Positions 38,371 through 47,941 of a stretch of 64,000 nt of DNA are shown here, piece after piece. The stretch is from contig NZ_CP054705.1 in assembly GCF_016495725.1 (NCBI RefSeq), forward strand, positions 1 to 64,000, read 5' to 3'. Below the pieces are notes generated by a model. The model saw nothing but the letters and a program-made list of their open reading frames with translations. It was not told the DNA's origin and did no database searches. Position 1 is the first letter of the stretch. Each line of letters opens with the position of its first letter. The stretch comes from Salicibibacter cibarius. Lineage in GTDB: Bacteria > Bacillota > Bacilli > Bacillales > Marinococcaceae. The translations under genes were made by a program, and so were the position numbers.

Positions 38371-39987
38371 ATGAACAATGAGCCACCAGTCTGGCTTCCC
38401 CATCTAAGTGAAAAAATCGTATCAGAAGCTCTCGGGCATGAACTCTGTGCTTATGCAGTGGCACTGGAAGGATGGAGACGGGGACTGACACTCAATTGGT
38501 ACACGAAAGATGCAGAGCCTTTTCGGCGTATGGCAACGTGGCACGTGGATGCGCCCGGCAAGTTATTTTCTCTTGGTTCCGAGGAGAAAACCCACTATTT
38601 TTTCCGTACACGCGGAGACAAAGTAAGCTATGAAGCAGTTCGAATTGGTGCCGATAAAGAGCAAACAAAAGCGGTATTGGCCGAAGCCGGCGTTTCTGTT
38701 CCGGAAGGAAGCCGATTCAGCGTGGATGCTCGCGATGAGGACATTATAAACTATGCCTCAAGTATTGGTTTTCCTGTTGTATTGAAACCAACCGATGGAA
38801 GCTTTGGAAAAGGGGTAATGACCAATATCCAAGATAAGAAAGAACTGCGGAAAGCACTTAGAAATGTCCGCCACTCTGACGTGCTTGTGGAACGTTTTAT
38901 TTCCGGGGAAGAGTACCGTATCTACGTTGTCAGCCAGCAAGTCGCAGGAGCGATTCATCGCATACCTGCCAATGTTCTTGGAGACGGTCATAATTCTATT
39001 GAAGCTTTAATTGATATTAAAAATAAAGAAAGACAAAGCAATCCGCGACTTGTTAGTTGCCCTATCCAAATCGACGATGAAGTTATTGGGTATCTTCACG
39101 AAAAAGGGTATACGCTTGGAAGCATACCTGATGAAAAGGAACGTATTTTCCTTAGAGAAAAAAGCAATATTTCTCTGGGGGGCGATCCGGTTGATGTTAC
39201 CGATGACTTACACCCTGCCGTAAAACAAACAGCAATTAATGCCATAGATGCCGTCCCGGATTTATATCATGGCGGTGTTGATCTTATTATCGATGCAAAT
39301 AAACCTCCGGAAAATGCAGCTACCATCATTGAACTGAACCCAACAGCGCAAATAGGCTCTCTTCTATACCCAATGAAAGGCTATGCCAGAGATATCCCTG
39401 CAGCGATTATCGACGAATATTTTCCCGAAACAAAGGAGGACGGAAAAGAGAAAACCAGTCTTTACTTTGGGTTTAACCGTGTGCTGGAACCTTTGCAAAA
39501 CAACTCTTCAAAACGAATAACCGTATCTCCTGTTCAATCCCGAAATGTATATGCGAAAAAATATACGGTGTCCGGGGAGGTACAAGGGGTTCATTATCAT
39601 CGTGAGTTAAGAGACCGGGCATTAGCCACTCAGTTACACGGATTTATTAACAATCTTGATAACGGCAATATTGAAGTTGTGGTAGCCGGAATGGATCAAA
39701 ATCCTGTTGATACCTTTCATGATATCCTTTTGCAAGCAACCGACGACGTTCATGTCACGGGCGTATATGCAGAGGATTGGTTGCACCCGGTGAAAATTGG
39801 ATTTGACATTCAAGCTGATCCTAATAAAATAACAGGTGAAATAAGCAAAATAAAGCAAGAAAAAGCCGATATGAAAAAAGAGAAAGATAAGGCAGAACGC
39901 AAGTATATCCAGTATCAACAAAGTCGTTCCTGGAAGTTGACGTTGCCTCTTCGGAAAGCATTAAATTACATGAAACGCCGGTCCTGA
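38371..39987 (+). CDS. ATP-grasp / acylphosphatase-like protein, paralogue 1
   Basis: This 538-residue protein has an N-terminal domain WLPHL...ALEGWRRGLTL (about 1-95), a CphA/GshF-type ATP-grasp (about 95-350; PTDGSFGKGVMTNI, RIPANVLGDGHNSIEALIDI, GGDPVDVTDDLHP, IELNPTAQIGSL), then an acylphosphatase-like domain (about 380-470), a coiled coil and the tail SRSWKLTLPLRKAL. In the acylphosphatase part the catalytic Arg position is His (VQGVHYHREL), while the Asn is kept. ATP-grasp ligases form an acyl-phosphate and join an amine, so it probably ligates an amino acid to the surface polymer. The Mur-ligase half of true cyanophycin synthetase is missing. ATG 38371 has AAGGTGATGG. Confidence 0.82.
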   Translation: MNNEPPVWLPHLSEKIVSEALGHELCAYAVALEGWRRGLTLNWYTKDAEPFRRMATWHVDAPGKLFSLGSEEKTHYFFRTRGDKVSYEAVRIGADKEQTKAVLAEAGVSVPEGSRFSVDARDEDIINYASSIGFPVVLKPTDGSFGKGVMTNIQDKKELRKALRNVRHSDVLVERFISGEEYRIYVVSQQVAGAIHRIPANVLGDGHNSIEALIDIKNKERQSNPRLVSCPIQIDDEVIGYLHEKGYTLGSIPDEKERIFLREKSNISLGGDPVDVTDDLHPAVKQTAINAIDAVPDLYHGGVDLIIDANKPPENAATIIELNPTAQIGSLLYPMKGYARDIPAAIIDEYFPETKEDGKEKTSLYFGFNRVLEPLQNNSSKRITVSPVQSRNVYAKKYTVSGEVQGVHYHRELRDRALATQLHGFINNLDNGNIEVVVAGMDQNPVDTFHDILLQATDDVHVTGVYAEDWLHPVKIGFDIQADPNKITGEISKIKQEKADMKKEKDKAERKYIQYQQSRSWKLTLPLRKALNYMKRRS

Positions 39988-40011
39988 ATTGAGCTAATGG
40001 GGGATCCCACT

Positions 40012-41652
40012 GTGAAAAATTATTATGCTAACTGGTTGCCGCATTTAAAAAATGCCATACCGATTGAATCATGCAAAAATAAAGTGAGCATGTATACGAT
40101 TGCTTTAGAAGGTTGGCGACGTGGATTGACATTAACGTTTTATACGGAATTGGATCAAAATCGTACTCGGCAAATACGTTATTCTTTTGCAAACGGGGAA
40201 AAAGAACATCACTTTGAAGGGTCAAAGGGAGATAAAATCACGGATGAAGCTTTTCATATCTGTGATGACAAAGCTTTAACGTATGAATGGCTTTCCAAAG
40301 CCGGTGTCCCTGTACCTATGGGGCAAAAGTTTACGGATGAAGCACAGGAAGACGAGATTATCCAGTACGCCAAAACAGCCGGCTTTCCACTCGTATTAAA
40401 ACCGACGAATGGGAGTGGAGGCAAAGGCGTTATTGTCAATATCCAGAGTATAAAAGCATTAAAGGAAGCTTTATTCTACGTTAGAGAGGAACTCAAGTTT
40501 AAGGAAATTATTATTGAACAATTCATTACCGGAGATGAAGTTCGTATTTTTGTTCTCGGCGATCAACTGTTTAGCGCTGTGAACAGAATACCTGCTAACG
40601 TGGTCGGAGATGGTCAGCGCTCGATTCGAACATTAATTGATATGAAAAATGAAGAAAGAAAAAATGTCCCCCATCTATATGATCGCCCCATTAAACTGGA
40701 CAGGCAATTGTATACGACTTTGCGTGAGTCGGGCTTGACGCTGGACACTATTCCTAAGTATGGCCGGCGTATTTTTTTGAAGAAAACAAGTAACGTTTCC
40801 TCCGGCGGAGACCCTATTGATGTTACTGATCAGTTAACACCCGAATTAAGAGAAATGGCGGTCCAAGCGTGCCAGGCTGTTCCCGGATTGGCCCATTGCG
40901 GGTTAGATATGATGGTCGATTGGGAGAATAATAAAGGATTTGTCATTGAATTAAATACAAGACCCGGGATCGGTTCATTTCTATTCCCTATGGAAGGAAA
41001 GGCCGAAGATATTCCGAAAGCAATCATTGATGATTATTTCCCGGAAACAAAAGAAATTCACACGATGCATTCAAATGTTTATTTTGATTTTAAAACCATC
41101 AATGAGACACTTAATAACGGTGCCGTTGAGGAAATAGAAGTTGCACCGGTGCCAACGGACAACGTGTACGCCAAGAAATTCATCTTATCGGGTGTTATCC
41201 AGGATAGAAACTATTACCAATGGCTGCGAAAACAAGCATTGCAAAGGGATTTAAGTGGGTATATTAAAGCGTTGGGCAACCGTGATATGGAAATCCTCAT
41301 TGCAGGTGCCAACAAGCATGAAGTGGATAACTATAAACAAGTATTTAACTACCGGAAAGATCGACATGAAGATTTGAAGCTTCGGGAAGAACCGTGGGAA
41401 GCGCCGGTGAAAATTGGTTTCGATATTGACGGTCAACTAGAAACAGCCGGTTTAAATCAGCTTGAATCCCAATGGCAAAGTCTGCAGGAAGAAATGCAGG
41501 CGATCCAAAAAGAAAAAAGTCGTCTCGAACGCCAGAATAACAAAATTGAACAAAGCAGTTCTTGGAGAATCACAGTGCCCTTAAGGAAAGCAGGGGATCT
41601 AATAAAGAAAGTAATACCTCTAAACATTACAAAAATATTTCCAAATAAATAA
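40012..41652 (+). CDS. ATP-grasp / acylphosphatase-like protein, paralogue 2
   Basis: This 546-residue protein has the same architecture as its neighbour. ATP-grasp motifs are PTNGSGGKGVIVNI, RIPANVVGDGQRSIRTLIDM, GGDPIDVTDQLTP and IELNTRPGIGSFLFPMEG, all intact. The acylphosphatase-like domain (about residues 377-465) has lost both catalytic residues: the Arg position is Tyr (IQDRNYYQW) and the Asn position Ala (GYIKALGN). The tail after a coiled coil reads SSSWRITVPLRKAG. The GTG at 40012 is preferred over the ATG at 39997, because GGGGGA at 39999 is spaced for it. It is 24 nt from the previous gene. Confidence 0.82.
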   Translation: MKNYYANWLPHLKNAIPIESCKNKVSMYTIALEGWRRGLTLTFYTELDQNRTRQIRYSFANGEKEHHFEGSKGDKITDEAFHICDDKALTYEWLSKAGVPVPMGQKFTDEAQEDEIIQYAKTAGFPLVLKPTNGSGGKGVIVNIQSIKALKEALFYVREELKFKEIIIEQFITGDEVRIFVLGDQLFSAVNRIPANVVGDGQRSIRTLIDMKNEERKNVPHLYDRPIKLDRQLYTTLRESGLTLDTIPKYGRRIFLKKTSNVSSGGDPIDVTDQLTPELREMAVQACQAVPGLAHCGLDMMVDWENNKGFVIELNTRPGIGSFLFPMEGKAEDIPKAIIDDYFPETKEIHTMHSNVYFDFKTINETLNNGAVEEIEVAPVPTDNVYAKKFILSGVIQDRNYYQWLRKQALQRDLSGYIKALGNRDMEILIAGANKHEVDNYKQVFNYRKDRHEDLKLREEPWEAPVKIGFDIDGQLETAGLNQLESQWQSLQEEMQAIQKEKSRLERQNNKIEQSSSWRITVPLRKAGDLIKKVIPLNITKIFPNK

Positions 41653-41779
41653 TATCCTTGAGTAAGCAAAATGAATAGTATAGAATTATAGGGTTAGAAA
41701 AATAATAAACATCGTGACAAAGATAATCACTCATCTGTAAAAAAATCTAATATTTTTGTTTACATGGGAGGACCATCGG

Positions 41780-43348
41780 ATGGAAGATATTAAAAATAAA
41801 TGGCTGCCGCATTTGATAGATGCCGTACCAAGCGCTGGACAGGGCAAGCGAATCAGCACATATACGATTGCCCTAGAGGGTTGGAGAAGGGGGATTCCGC
41901 TAAAGTTTTATCGGGTACATGATGAAGAAGATCATTTAAAAATCAGATACTCATTAAATTATGAAGGGAACGAACATCATTTTTCTTTATCCATGGGGGA
42001 CAAGGTCTCCGATGAGGCTTTTGAAATTTGTAATAATAAACACCTCACCAAGGAACATCTGTCCAAAGCAGGCGTGCCTGTAGCCGAAGGGAAAAAGTTT
42101 ATGGACGATGTTCAAGATGAAGACATTGTTGAATACGCGAAGTCCATTGGTTTTCCAGTCGTTGTCAAACCAGTTGATGACAATGCGGGTAAAGGTGTGT
42201 TTGCAAATATCTTGGATGAACAAAGACTAAAAAAAGTTTTAGTACATGTTCGCCAAGAATTGGCGTATACGGAAGTTCTTCTGGAGAAATATATGCCGGG
42301 TAAGGAATTTCGCATCTATGTCATCGAAGACCGAGTATTGGGTGCTATGAACAGAAGGCCGGCAAACGTTATCGGAGATGGCGTTCACACGATCAAAGAG
42401 TTAATTGATTTAAAAAATACAGAACGTAAAAAGAATCCCCATACCACCAGCCGTTTGATTAAAATTGACGATGAAATCCTTGATTTTATTGATCGAGCTG
42501 GCTATACGCTTGAAACTGTTCCCAAAGATGGCGAGTTTTTGTATATTAGGCAAAAAAGTAATCTAGCCAGAGGTGGAGAAGCGATTGACGTAACCGAACA
42601 GTTGACCCCTGAATTAAAGCAAATTGCGATTGACGCGGGGAAAGCCATTCCCGGCTTGCCGCACTATGGCATCGATATGATTGTCGATCAGGAAAACAAT
42701 ACGGGGGTTATTTTGGAAGTAAACTCAAGACCCGGATTCGGAGGGCATTTATTTCCAATGGTTGGCGAACCACGCGACTTTGCAAAGGAAATTATAGACT
42801 ATTATTTTCCGGAAACGAAAGATATAGAGCGCACAAATCTATTTTTCAATTTTAATAAGATCATAGAACCTTTAAAAACCCGAGCGGCTATCTCGACTGA
42901 ATTGCCTATACCCCCAACAGGTAAGTTATATGGAAGAAAATATATTGTTACCGGTAATGTGGAAGGTCAATGGTTCAGAAAATGGGTGAAACGGCAGGCT
43001 TTGAAAAGAGATTTGCATGGTTATGCAAAACCCTTGGATAACGGAGATTTGGAAGTTGTTGTAGCCGGAAAACAACAGAGTGTTGTTGATCGATTTAAGA
43101 AATTATTGTTTGAAGGCAAGGAAAATGCAGCAGTCGAAGAAATCAAGGAATATGATTGGGAAGATCAACCGCTTAGAGTGGACTTTCAACTGAAGAAGAA
43201 ACGTACAACCAAACGGCCAAAAAATGTGCATCAGAAATATCAACGTGTATCGAAGGAATATAATAAAATCATCAATAGCACATCCTGGCGATTAACTTAC
43301 CCTCTTCGTTATGCAAAAGATTTATTGAAACGCATGATAAAACGATGA
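41780..43348 (+). CDS. ATP-grasp / acylphosphatase-like protein, paralogue 3
   Basis: This 522-residue protein has the ATP-grasp motifs PVDDNAGKGVFANI, RRPANVIGDGVHTIKELIDL, GGEAIDVTEQLTP and LEVNSRPGFGGHLFPMVG, all complete. The acylphosphatase-like part keeps the Arg (VEGQWFRKW) but has Pro where the catalytic Asn should be (GYAKPLDNG). The tail is STSWRLTYPLRYAKDLLKR. The start ATG 41780 has GGGAGGA 7 nt upstream. A longer frame from 41756 has none. About 125 AT-rich bases separate it from paralogue 2, so it may have its own promoter. Confidence 0.82.
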   Translation: MEDIKNKWLPHLIDAVPSAGQGKRISTYTIALEGWRRGIPLKFYRVHDEEDHLKIRYSLNYEGNEHHFSLSMGDKVSDEAFEICNNKHLTKEHLSKAGVPVAEGKKFMDDVQDEDIVEYAKSIGFPVVVKPVDDNAGKGVFANILDEQRLKKVLVHVRQELAYTEVLLEKYMPGKEFRIYVIEDRVLGAMNRRPANVIGDGVHTIKELIDLKNTERKKNPHTTSRLIKIDDEILDFIDRAGYTLETVPKDGEFLYIRQKSNLARGGEAIDVTEQLTPELKQIAIDAGKAIPGLPHYGIDMIVDQENNTGVILEVNSRPGFGGHLFPMVGEPRDFAKEIIDYYFPETKDIERTNLFFNFNKIIEPLKTRAAISTELPIPPTGKLYGRKYIVTGNVEGQWFRKWVKRQALKRDLHGYAKPLDNGDLEVVVAGKQQSVVDRFKKLLFEGKENAAVEEIKEYDWEDQPLRVDFQLKKKRTTKRPKNVHQKYQRVSKEYNKIINSTSWRLTYPLRYAKDLLKRMIKR

Positions 43349-43424
43349 CACTTTGGTAACACTAGATAACAATAAAATTAAAAGTTAAGGGACAAGCTTC
43401 TCAAAGCTTGGAGGTGATTTTATA

Positions 43425-45086
43425 ATGACCAATGAACATGTATGGTTACCTCATCTAGAAAATGCGATTCCGAAGTCTGCATATGGGAAAAAGCTCAGTA
43501 TGTATACGATTGCTTTGGAAGCATGGCGCAGAGGCATTAAAGTAAATTTTTACAGGCTTGAAGATCCGGAAGAAAATAAATTGCGCATTAGGTATTCCTT
43601 GAGTTACCAAGGGAGAGAGCACAAATTCGAGTCATCCCGCGGGGATCTATTGACCCAAGAGGCGTATGACATTTGTGATGACAAAGATCTCACGAAACAA
43701 CAGCTCTCAAAAGCCGGGATCCCCGTCCCGGAAGGGAAAAGATTTAAGGAAAATGTTGTAGATGGGGAAATCGTGGACTACGCCAATACACTCGGTTATC
43801 CTGTCGTGATTAAGCCTATTAGTGAAAATGCTGGGAAGGGCGTCCTTGCTAACATTCAGGATGCAGAAGAGATGAGAAAGGCTTTAATACATGTGCGCCA
43901 GGAACTCAATTACCGTGATGTAATTGTGGAGGAACATGTACCAGGAAAAGAATTTCGTATCTTTATCGTTGGTAATAAAATCATAGGTGCTGTTAATCGA
44001 ATTCCAGCAAATATTGTTGGAGATGGCATCAACTCTATTAACGAGTTAATTAATAAAAAAAATGAGGAAAAACGAGGGAACCCTAATTTATCTAAAAGTG
44101 CTATTGATATTGATAAGGAATTACTCGATACAATACAGTTTAAAGATTATTCACTAAATAGTATTCCCGAAGCAGGAGATCGTGTTTTTTTAAGAAATAA
44201 AAGCAGTGTATCTATGGGTGGAGATCCTATAGATGTTACGGAAAAGTTAACAACTCATATGAATGATCTTGCTATAAAAGCGTATCAAAGCATACCTGAT
44301 TTGGATTTATGCGGTTTAGACATGATCATTGATGAAGAAAATAATTTAGGAACTGTCATTGAAATAAACACAAAGCCTATGCTGGGTCTTCATTTGTTTC
44401 CGGTAGAAGGAAGCGCACGGGATATCACATCTCCAATCATTGATTATTATTTCCCGGAAACCAAGAGTTTGGAGAAAACAAATCTGTATTTTGATTTTGA
44501 CAGTATCTTGGAGCCTCTGAAGAGCAGATCAACCGACATGGTTGAGGTTACCTTACCCCCATTAGGAAAGCTATATGCCAAAAAATATATAGTGTCTGGC
44601 CACGTGCAAGGGGTTGGTTATCGAAAATGGATCAGAAAGCAAGCGTTACAGCATCATTTACATGGCTACACAAAAAACAAGCCAGACGGAAAGGTCATTG
44701 TTGTTGTTGTAGGCTCAGATGAAAGTGATGTTCGTGCGTTCAAAGATATTTGTGCCCAAGGGCCGGAGAAAGCTCAAGTGGAGAAAGTAAAAGCAAAAGA
44801 ATGGGAAAAACCCGTGAAAATGGGATTTGAAATAAAAAAAGAATCAAAAGAAAAACGCTTAAAAGAGCTGGAAAAACAACTGCAAAAGGAAAAAAACGAT
44901 AAAAAGAAAATCGCCCGAGAGAGAAGTATGCTTGATCAAGAGAGAAGAGCAGTTAAGGAGCAACTGGAAAGCGTTGAGGAAGAAAAAGAAATTATAAAAG
45001 AAGCGTATTTTGAGCTTCTAAATAGTCGTTCGTGGCGCTATACGAAACCGTTGAGAAATATGAGCAACTTTAGCAAACGGTCTTGA
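43425..45086 (+). CDS. ATP-grasp / acylphosphatase protein, paralogue 4 (intact acylphosphatase site)
   Basis: This 553-residue protein is the only paralogue whose acylphosphatase domain keeps the full signature: SGHVQGVGYRKW with the catalytic Arg and GYTKNKPDGKV with the catalytic Asn (about residues 386-430). The ATP-grasp part is also complete (PISENAGKGVLANI, RIPANIVGDGINSINELI, GGDPIDVTEKLT, IEINTKPMLGLHLFPVEG). A long coiled coil (about 470-530) leads to SRSWRYTKPLRNMS. The gene is well expressed on paper, with TTGGAGGTGAT before the ATG. It is followed 37 nt later by the CapA-TupA fusion. Confidence 0.84.
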   Translation: MTNEHVWLPHLENAIPKSAYGKKLSMYTIALEAWRRGIKVNFYRLEDPEENKLRIRYSLSYQGREHKFESSRGDLLTQEAYDICDDKDLTKQQLSKAGIPVPEGKRFKENVVDGEIVDYANTLGYPVVIKPISENAGKGVLANIQDAEEMRKALIHVRQELNYRDVIVEEHVPGKEFRIFIVGNKIIGAVNRIPANIVGDGINSINELINKKNEEKRGNPNLSKSAIDIDKELLDTIQFKDYSLNSIPEAGDRVFLRNKSSVSMGGDPIDVTEKLTTHMNDLAIKAYQSIPDLDLCGLDMIIDEENNLGTVIEINTKPMLGLHLFPVEGSARDITSPIIDYYFPETKSLEKTNLYFDFDSILEPLKSRSTDMVEVTLPPLGKLYAKKYIVSGHVQGVGYRKWIRKQALQHHLHGYTKNKPDGKVIVVVVGSDESDVRAFKDICAQGPEKAQVEKVKAKEWEKPVKMGFEIKKESKEKRLKELEKQLQKEKNDKKKIARERSMLDQERRAVKEQLESVEEEKEIIKEAYFELLNSRSWRYTKPLRNMSNFSKRS

Positions 45087-45123
45087 GTTGTCATCATCTA
45101 TCCAGATGAAGAGGTGCTGGGAA

Positions 45124-47301
45124 ATGAGCAAACCATACACTATAACATTTGCAGGAGATACTAGTCTGGGAGATGGGTATCTAAACAAACCTAAACGAAA
45201 AAAAGAGAAAGAAAGACTAGAAACAGATCCATATTCTTTTTTTGAAGAAGTAGCATCTTTTGTAAATAAAAGTGATTATTCCATTTTAAACTTGGAGACT
45301 GTACTAGCTCATAATCCTTCAGGGTTCTTAGAGGGAAAACAATACCCTAATTGGGATTCACCTCAACGAACCATTGACATGCTAAAGAGCATGAATGTTG
45401 ATGCTGTCAGCCTTGCAAACAATCATACAATGGACTACGGTGAATCTACATTAGTTGATACGATTAACGAACTCAAAAATGCAGGAATTTCATACTTTGG
45501 TGCTGGTCAATCAAGCGAGGAAGCGGTGGCGCCCTTAAAGATAGAAGTACCCGGAACATACCAAAGAAAGAATGTCTATGTACTAACTGGGATGAAGGCA
45601 TCTCGTCGTTATCGAGTTGATTATAATTTCTTTGCCCAACAAGAAGAGGCAGGGGTTAATTCGTTAAATGAAAATCGGCTAATTCGTAAAATCTCATCTC
45701 TAAAAGAAAAAGATTCTGACGCTATTGTTATCGTCTGTCCTCATTGGCAAGGATTAGATTATAAATGGGTGAAAGAAACTGAGGAAACGCGCTGTAGGTC
45801 ATTTGTGGAAGCAGGAGCCGATTTGGTAATCGCCCATGGGACACATATGGCAAATCATATTGAAAAGTACAAGTCGGGGATTATTGCATACTCCATCGGG
45901 AATTTTGTATTTAATTCTCCTGGCCGTTATAAAAAAATGCAGGCGCCTCCTTATAGCTTCATCGCTAACCTTATCATTTCCGAATCAGAAAACGGATGGG
46001 ATATTCAACCTGCTTTTTACCCTATCGTCACCGATAATAAAGAAACAGGGTTTCGAGTTCGATTTGTTACTCACGATGAAGCTGTTGAGTTATTCAAATT
46101 ACTAAATGATAAGCACCATCTGGGTGTAGAAAAAGATGTTGTAAAAAAAGACGGGGATCGATATTATTTTGATATTCGTCATACGAAAACGAGTGATGAA
46201 GTCGATCAGCTTCTACTAGAGCATTCATTGAATTCAAGTACAAATTTTCCAGATGACTTAGAGTCTTTTAAAGAAGAGACCTATCAACTTGAACATATTC
46301 AAAGTAAGATTGATGAGTATTTATTCCGATACTATCAAAAGTTTAATCAGGATAAGGCCGTTTCCCAAAATAAAGCGAAGTTGCAATCACTGGCTGATGT
46401 TGTAGAAAAACGACATATCAGCCATAACTTCCTAAAAAAATTTGAACGTAAAAAGATTCCTGTAACTAACTCTTTCTCCTTCCGAGAGATTATGGTCGAA
46501 AAATCGGCGATGAGAAAACTTGGTTATCGGGATTATGCCTGGACGATTGACCGAAAAACAAAGGCATATGTTTTCGCGGATAGTATCGGTTTACGTACAC
46601 CTAAATCAGATCGTGAAGTTTATCGTTTCGATGAATTAAAAGGAAAAGAAGGACCAATTGTAGTGAAACCTGTAGGAGCCACAGGCTCCAAAGGTGTATA
46701 CTTGATTTTCGATAATAATAAAATATTCTCTGCTCGTGAAGAAAAATATTTGTCGAATTGGGATGAAATAGAAGCGGAAATGCAAAATGATCTTGATGCG
46801 GTTAAGCAGGGGGAACGTAGCAAACAATTAGTGAAAGATGAGTGGTTTGTAGAAGAGCTTATTCTGAAGTCTCCTGATAGTACTGAACCACCACTTGATT
46901 ACAAATTTTATTGTTTCTATGGAGAATTGTTATTTGTCTTGGAAGCAAATCGTATGGATTCTTCTCAGTTCAGTACTTGGGACGCAAATGGTCATTTCAT
47001 AAAAACAGGTTGGCATGACGAGAAAGCACGACCAGGGGTCGGATTCTCTCAAGAAGATGCCGAAATTACGAAAAAAGCCAGCCTAGAAATTCCAAGCCCT
47101 TTCGTGCGATTTGACATGCTGAAAGGTCATGACGGTCTGGTATTTGGAGAAGCCACACCCAGACCGGGTGGATTTCACTTATTTAATAAGGAATATGATC
47201 GGAAGCTTGGACAGGCTTATAGGGAGGCAGAAGCTCGCTTGACAAGAGATCTTCTCCGTGGGAAGAAATTTGAGGCGTTTACTAAAAACTTTAAGATTTA
47301 G
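45124..47301 (+). CDS. CapA-like / TupA-like ATP-grasp fusion protein 1
   Basis: This protein of about 725 residues has residues 1-300 forming a CapA (PgsA-type poly-gamma-glutamate) metallophosphatase-like domain: FAGDTSLGD, LNLETVL, LANNHTMDYG, CPHWQG and AHGTHMANHIEKY with SIGNFVFNSPG. Unlike classical CapA it has no N-terminal membrane anchor. Residues about 440-715 form a TupA-type ATP-grasp (VVKPVGATGSKGVYLIF, YKFYCFYGELLF, PFVRFDMLKGHDGLVFGEATPRPGG). Fusing a polyglutamate-handling domain to a peptide ligase fits a poly-amino-acid polymer. ATG 45124 has AAGAGGTG. A homologue lies at 51568. Confidence 0.82.
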   Translation: MSKPYTITFAGDTSLGDGYLNKPKRKKEKERLETDPYSFFEEVASFVNKSDYSILNLETVLAHNPSGFLEGKQYPNWDSPQRTIDMLKSMNVDAVSLANNHTMDYGESTLVDTINELKNAGISYFGAGQSSEEAVAPLKIEVPGTYQRKNVYVLTGMKASRRYRVDYNFFAQQEEAGVNSLNENRLIRKISSLKEKDSDAIVIVCPHWQGLDYKWVKETEETRCRSFVEAGADLVIAHGTHMANHIEKYKSGIIAYSIGNFVFNSPGRYKKMQAPPYSFIANLIISESENGWDIQPAFYPIVTDNKETGFRVRFVTHDEAVELFKLLNDKHHLGVEKDVVKKDGDRYYFDIRHTKTSDEVDQLLLEHSLNSSTNFPDDLESFKEETYQLEHIQSKIDEYLFRYYQKFNQDKAVSQNKAKLQSLADVVEKRHISHNFLKKFERKKIPVTNSFSFREIMVEKSAMRKLGYRDYAWTIDRKTKAYVFADSIGLRTPKSDREVYRFDELKGKEGPIVVKPVGATGSKGVYLIFDNNKIFSAREEKYLSNWDEIEAEMQNDLDAVKQGERSKQLVKDEWFVEELILKSPDSTEPPLDYKFYCFYGELLFVLEANRMDSSQFSTWDANGHFIKTGWHDEKARPGVGFSQEDAEITKKASLEIPSPFVRFDMLKGHDGLVFGEATPRPGGFHLFNKEYDRKLGQAYREAEARLTRDLLRGKKFEAFTKNFKI

Positions 47302-47407
47302 CGAGAAATTAAATTACGAATAATCTTCGATTAATTTATTTCCTGTTTTAAGCACTCGCTTTATGTCTGTGCCCCTGTCCAATTCCTTACTAATAAACTT
47401 ATTTGTT

Positions 47408-47433
47408 AACGCGGGTCAAATCCCGCGTTTTTT
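47408..47433 (+). terminator. Terminator after the CapA-TupA gene
   Basis: Perfect 8-bp stem AACGCGGG / CCCGCGTT, 6-base loop, then TTTT. Confidence 0.9.
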
Positions 47434-47522
47434 CAATGCCCTAATTTCCCCTTCAAGCTTTATGAAAAAATTACTAGCATAAAAGTAATTTTGTTAGAAG
47501 ATAAATTATGAGAGGTGTTGTA

Positions 47523-47651
47523 ATGGATATAGAGTTTTACATCCGACTTATGTTGTCTTTATATAGGGGACTGCTGAATAACGGAAAAAGACTAGCACAT
47601 AAGCATTTTCCGTTTTTGTCAAAGCTGGATGCAAGGAAATTTATCCTATAA
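47523..47651 (+). pseudogene. Short ORF cut by a MITE-like element (possible MgtC-type remnant)
   Basis: A good ribosome-binding site (GAGAGGTG) precedes an ATG. The first 14 codons read MDIEFYIRLMLSLY, reminiscent of the N-terminus of MgtC/SapB membrane proteins. At 47564 the inverted repeat of a MITE-like element begins and the frame becomes meaningless, stopping at 47651. The identification rests on few residues and is tentative. Confidence 0.3.
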
Positions 47652-47851
47652 GCAGAAAAACCCTTGCACTTCTGGCAGCGTACGGAGGGATGACGCTGCA
47701 ATGGCGAGATTCCTACGGAAAAACGGACGCGTCAAGACCCCGCAGCGCCGGTTTTGCGCGAGGAGGCTTGCCTGTTCGTCCGCGGAAAGTGAAGCTATGG
47801 AAGCGGCATCCCGGCTTCAGCTGATATCTGCAAGTTGTTCAGCAATCCCTA
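47564..47851. mobile_element. MITE-like element with imperfect terminal inverted repeats
   Basis: Left end TAGGGGACTGCTGAATA (47564-47580); right end TGTTCAGCAATCCCTA (47836-47851), which is inverse with one gap and two mismatches. The roughly 290-bp interior is GC-rich with CCGCAGCGCCGG and GTCCGCGGAAAG and encodes no transposase. It resembles internally deleted IS ends common in Bacillus, but the family was not assigned. Confidence 0.55.
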
Positions 47852-47941
47852 CCTAGTTAAGTACTATAAAACTTAAAATCTGGATATTCTCACTAATTAA
47901 TGATAATATAGGTTCAGATAATTAAATGTTAGGGAGTGCCC

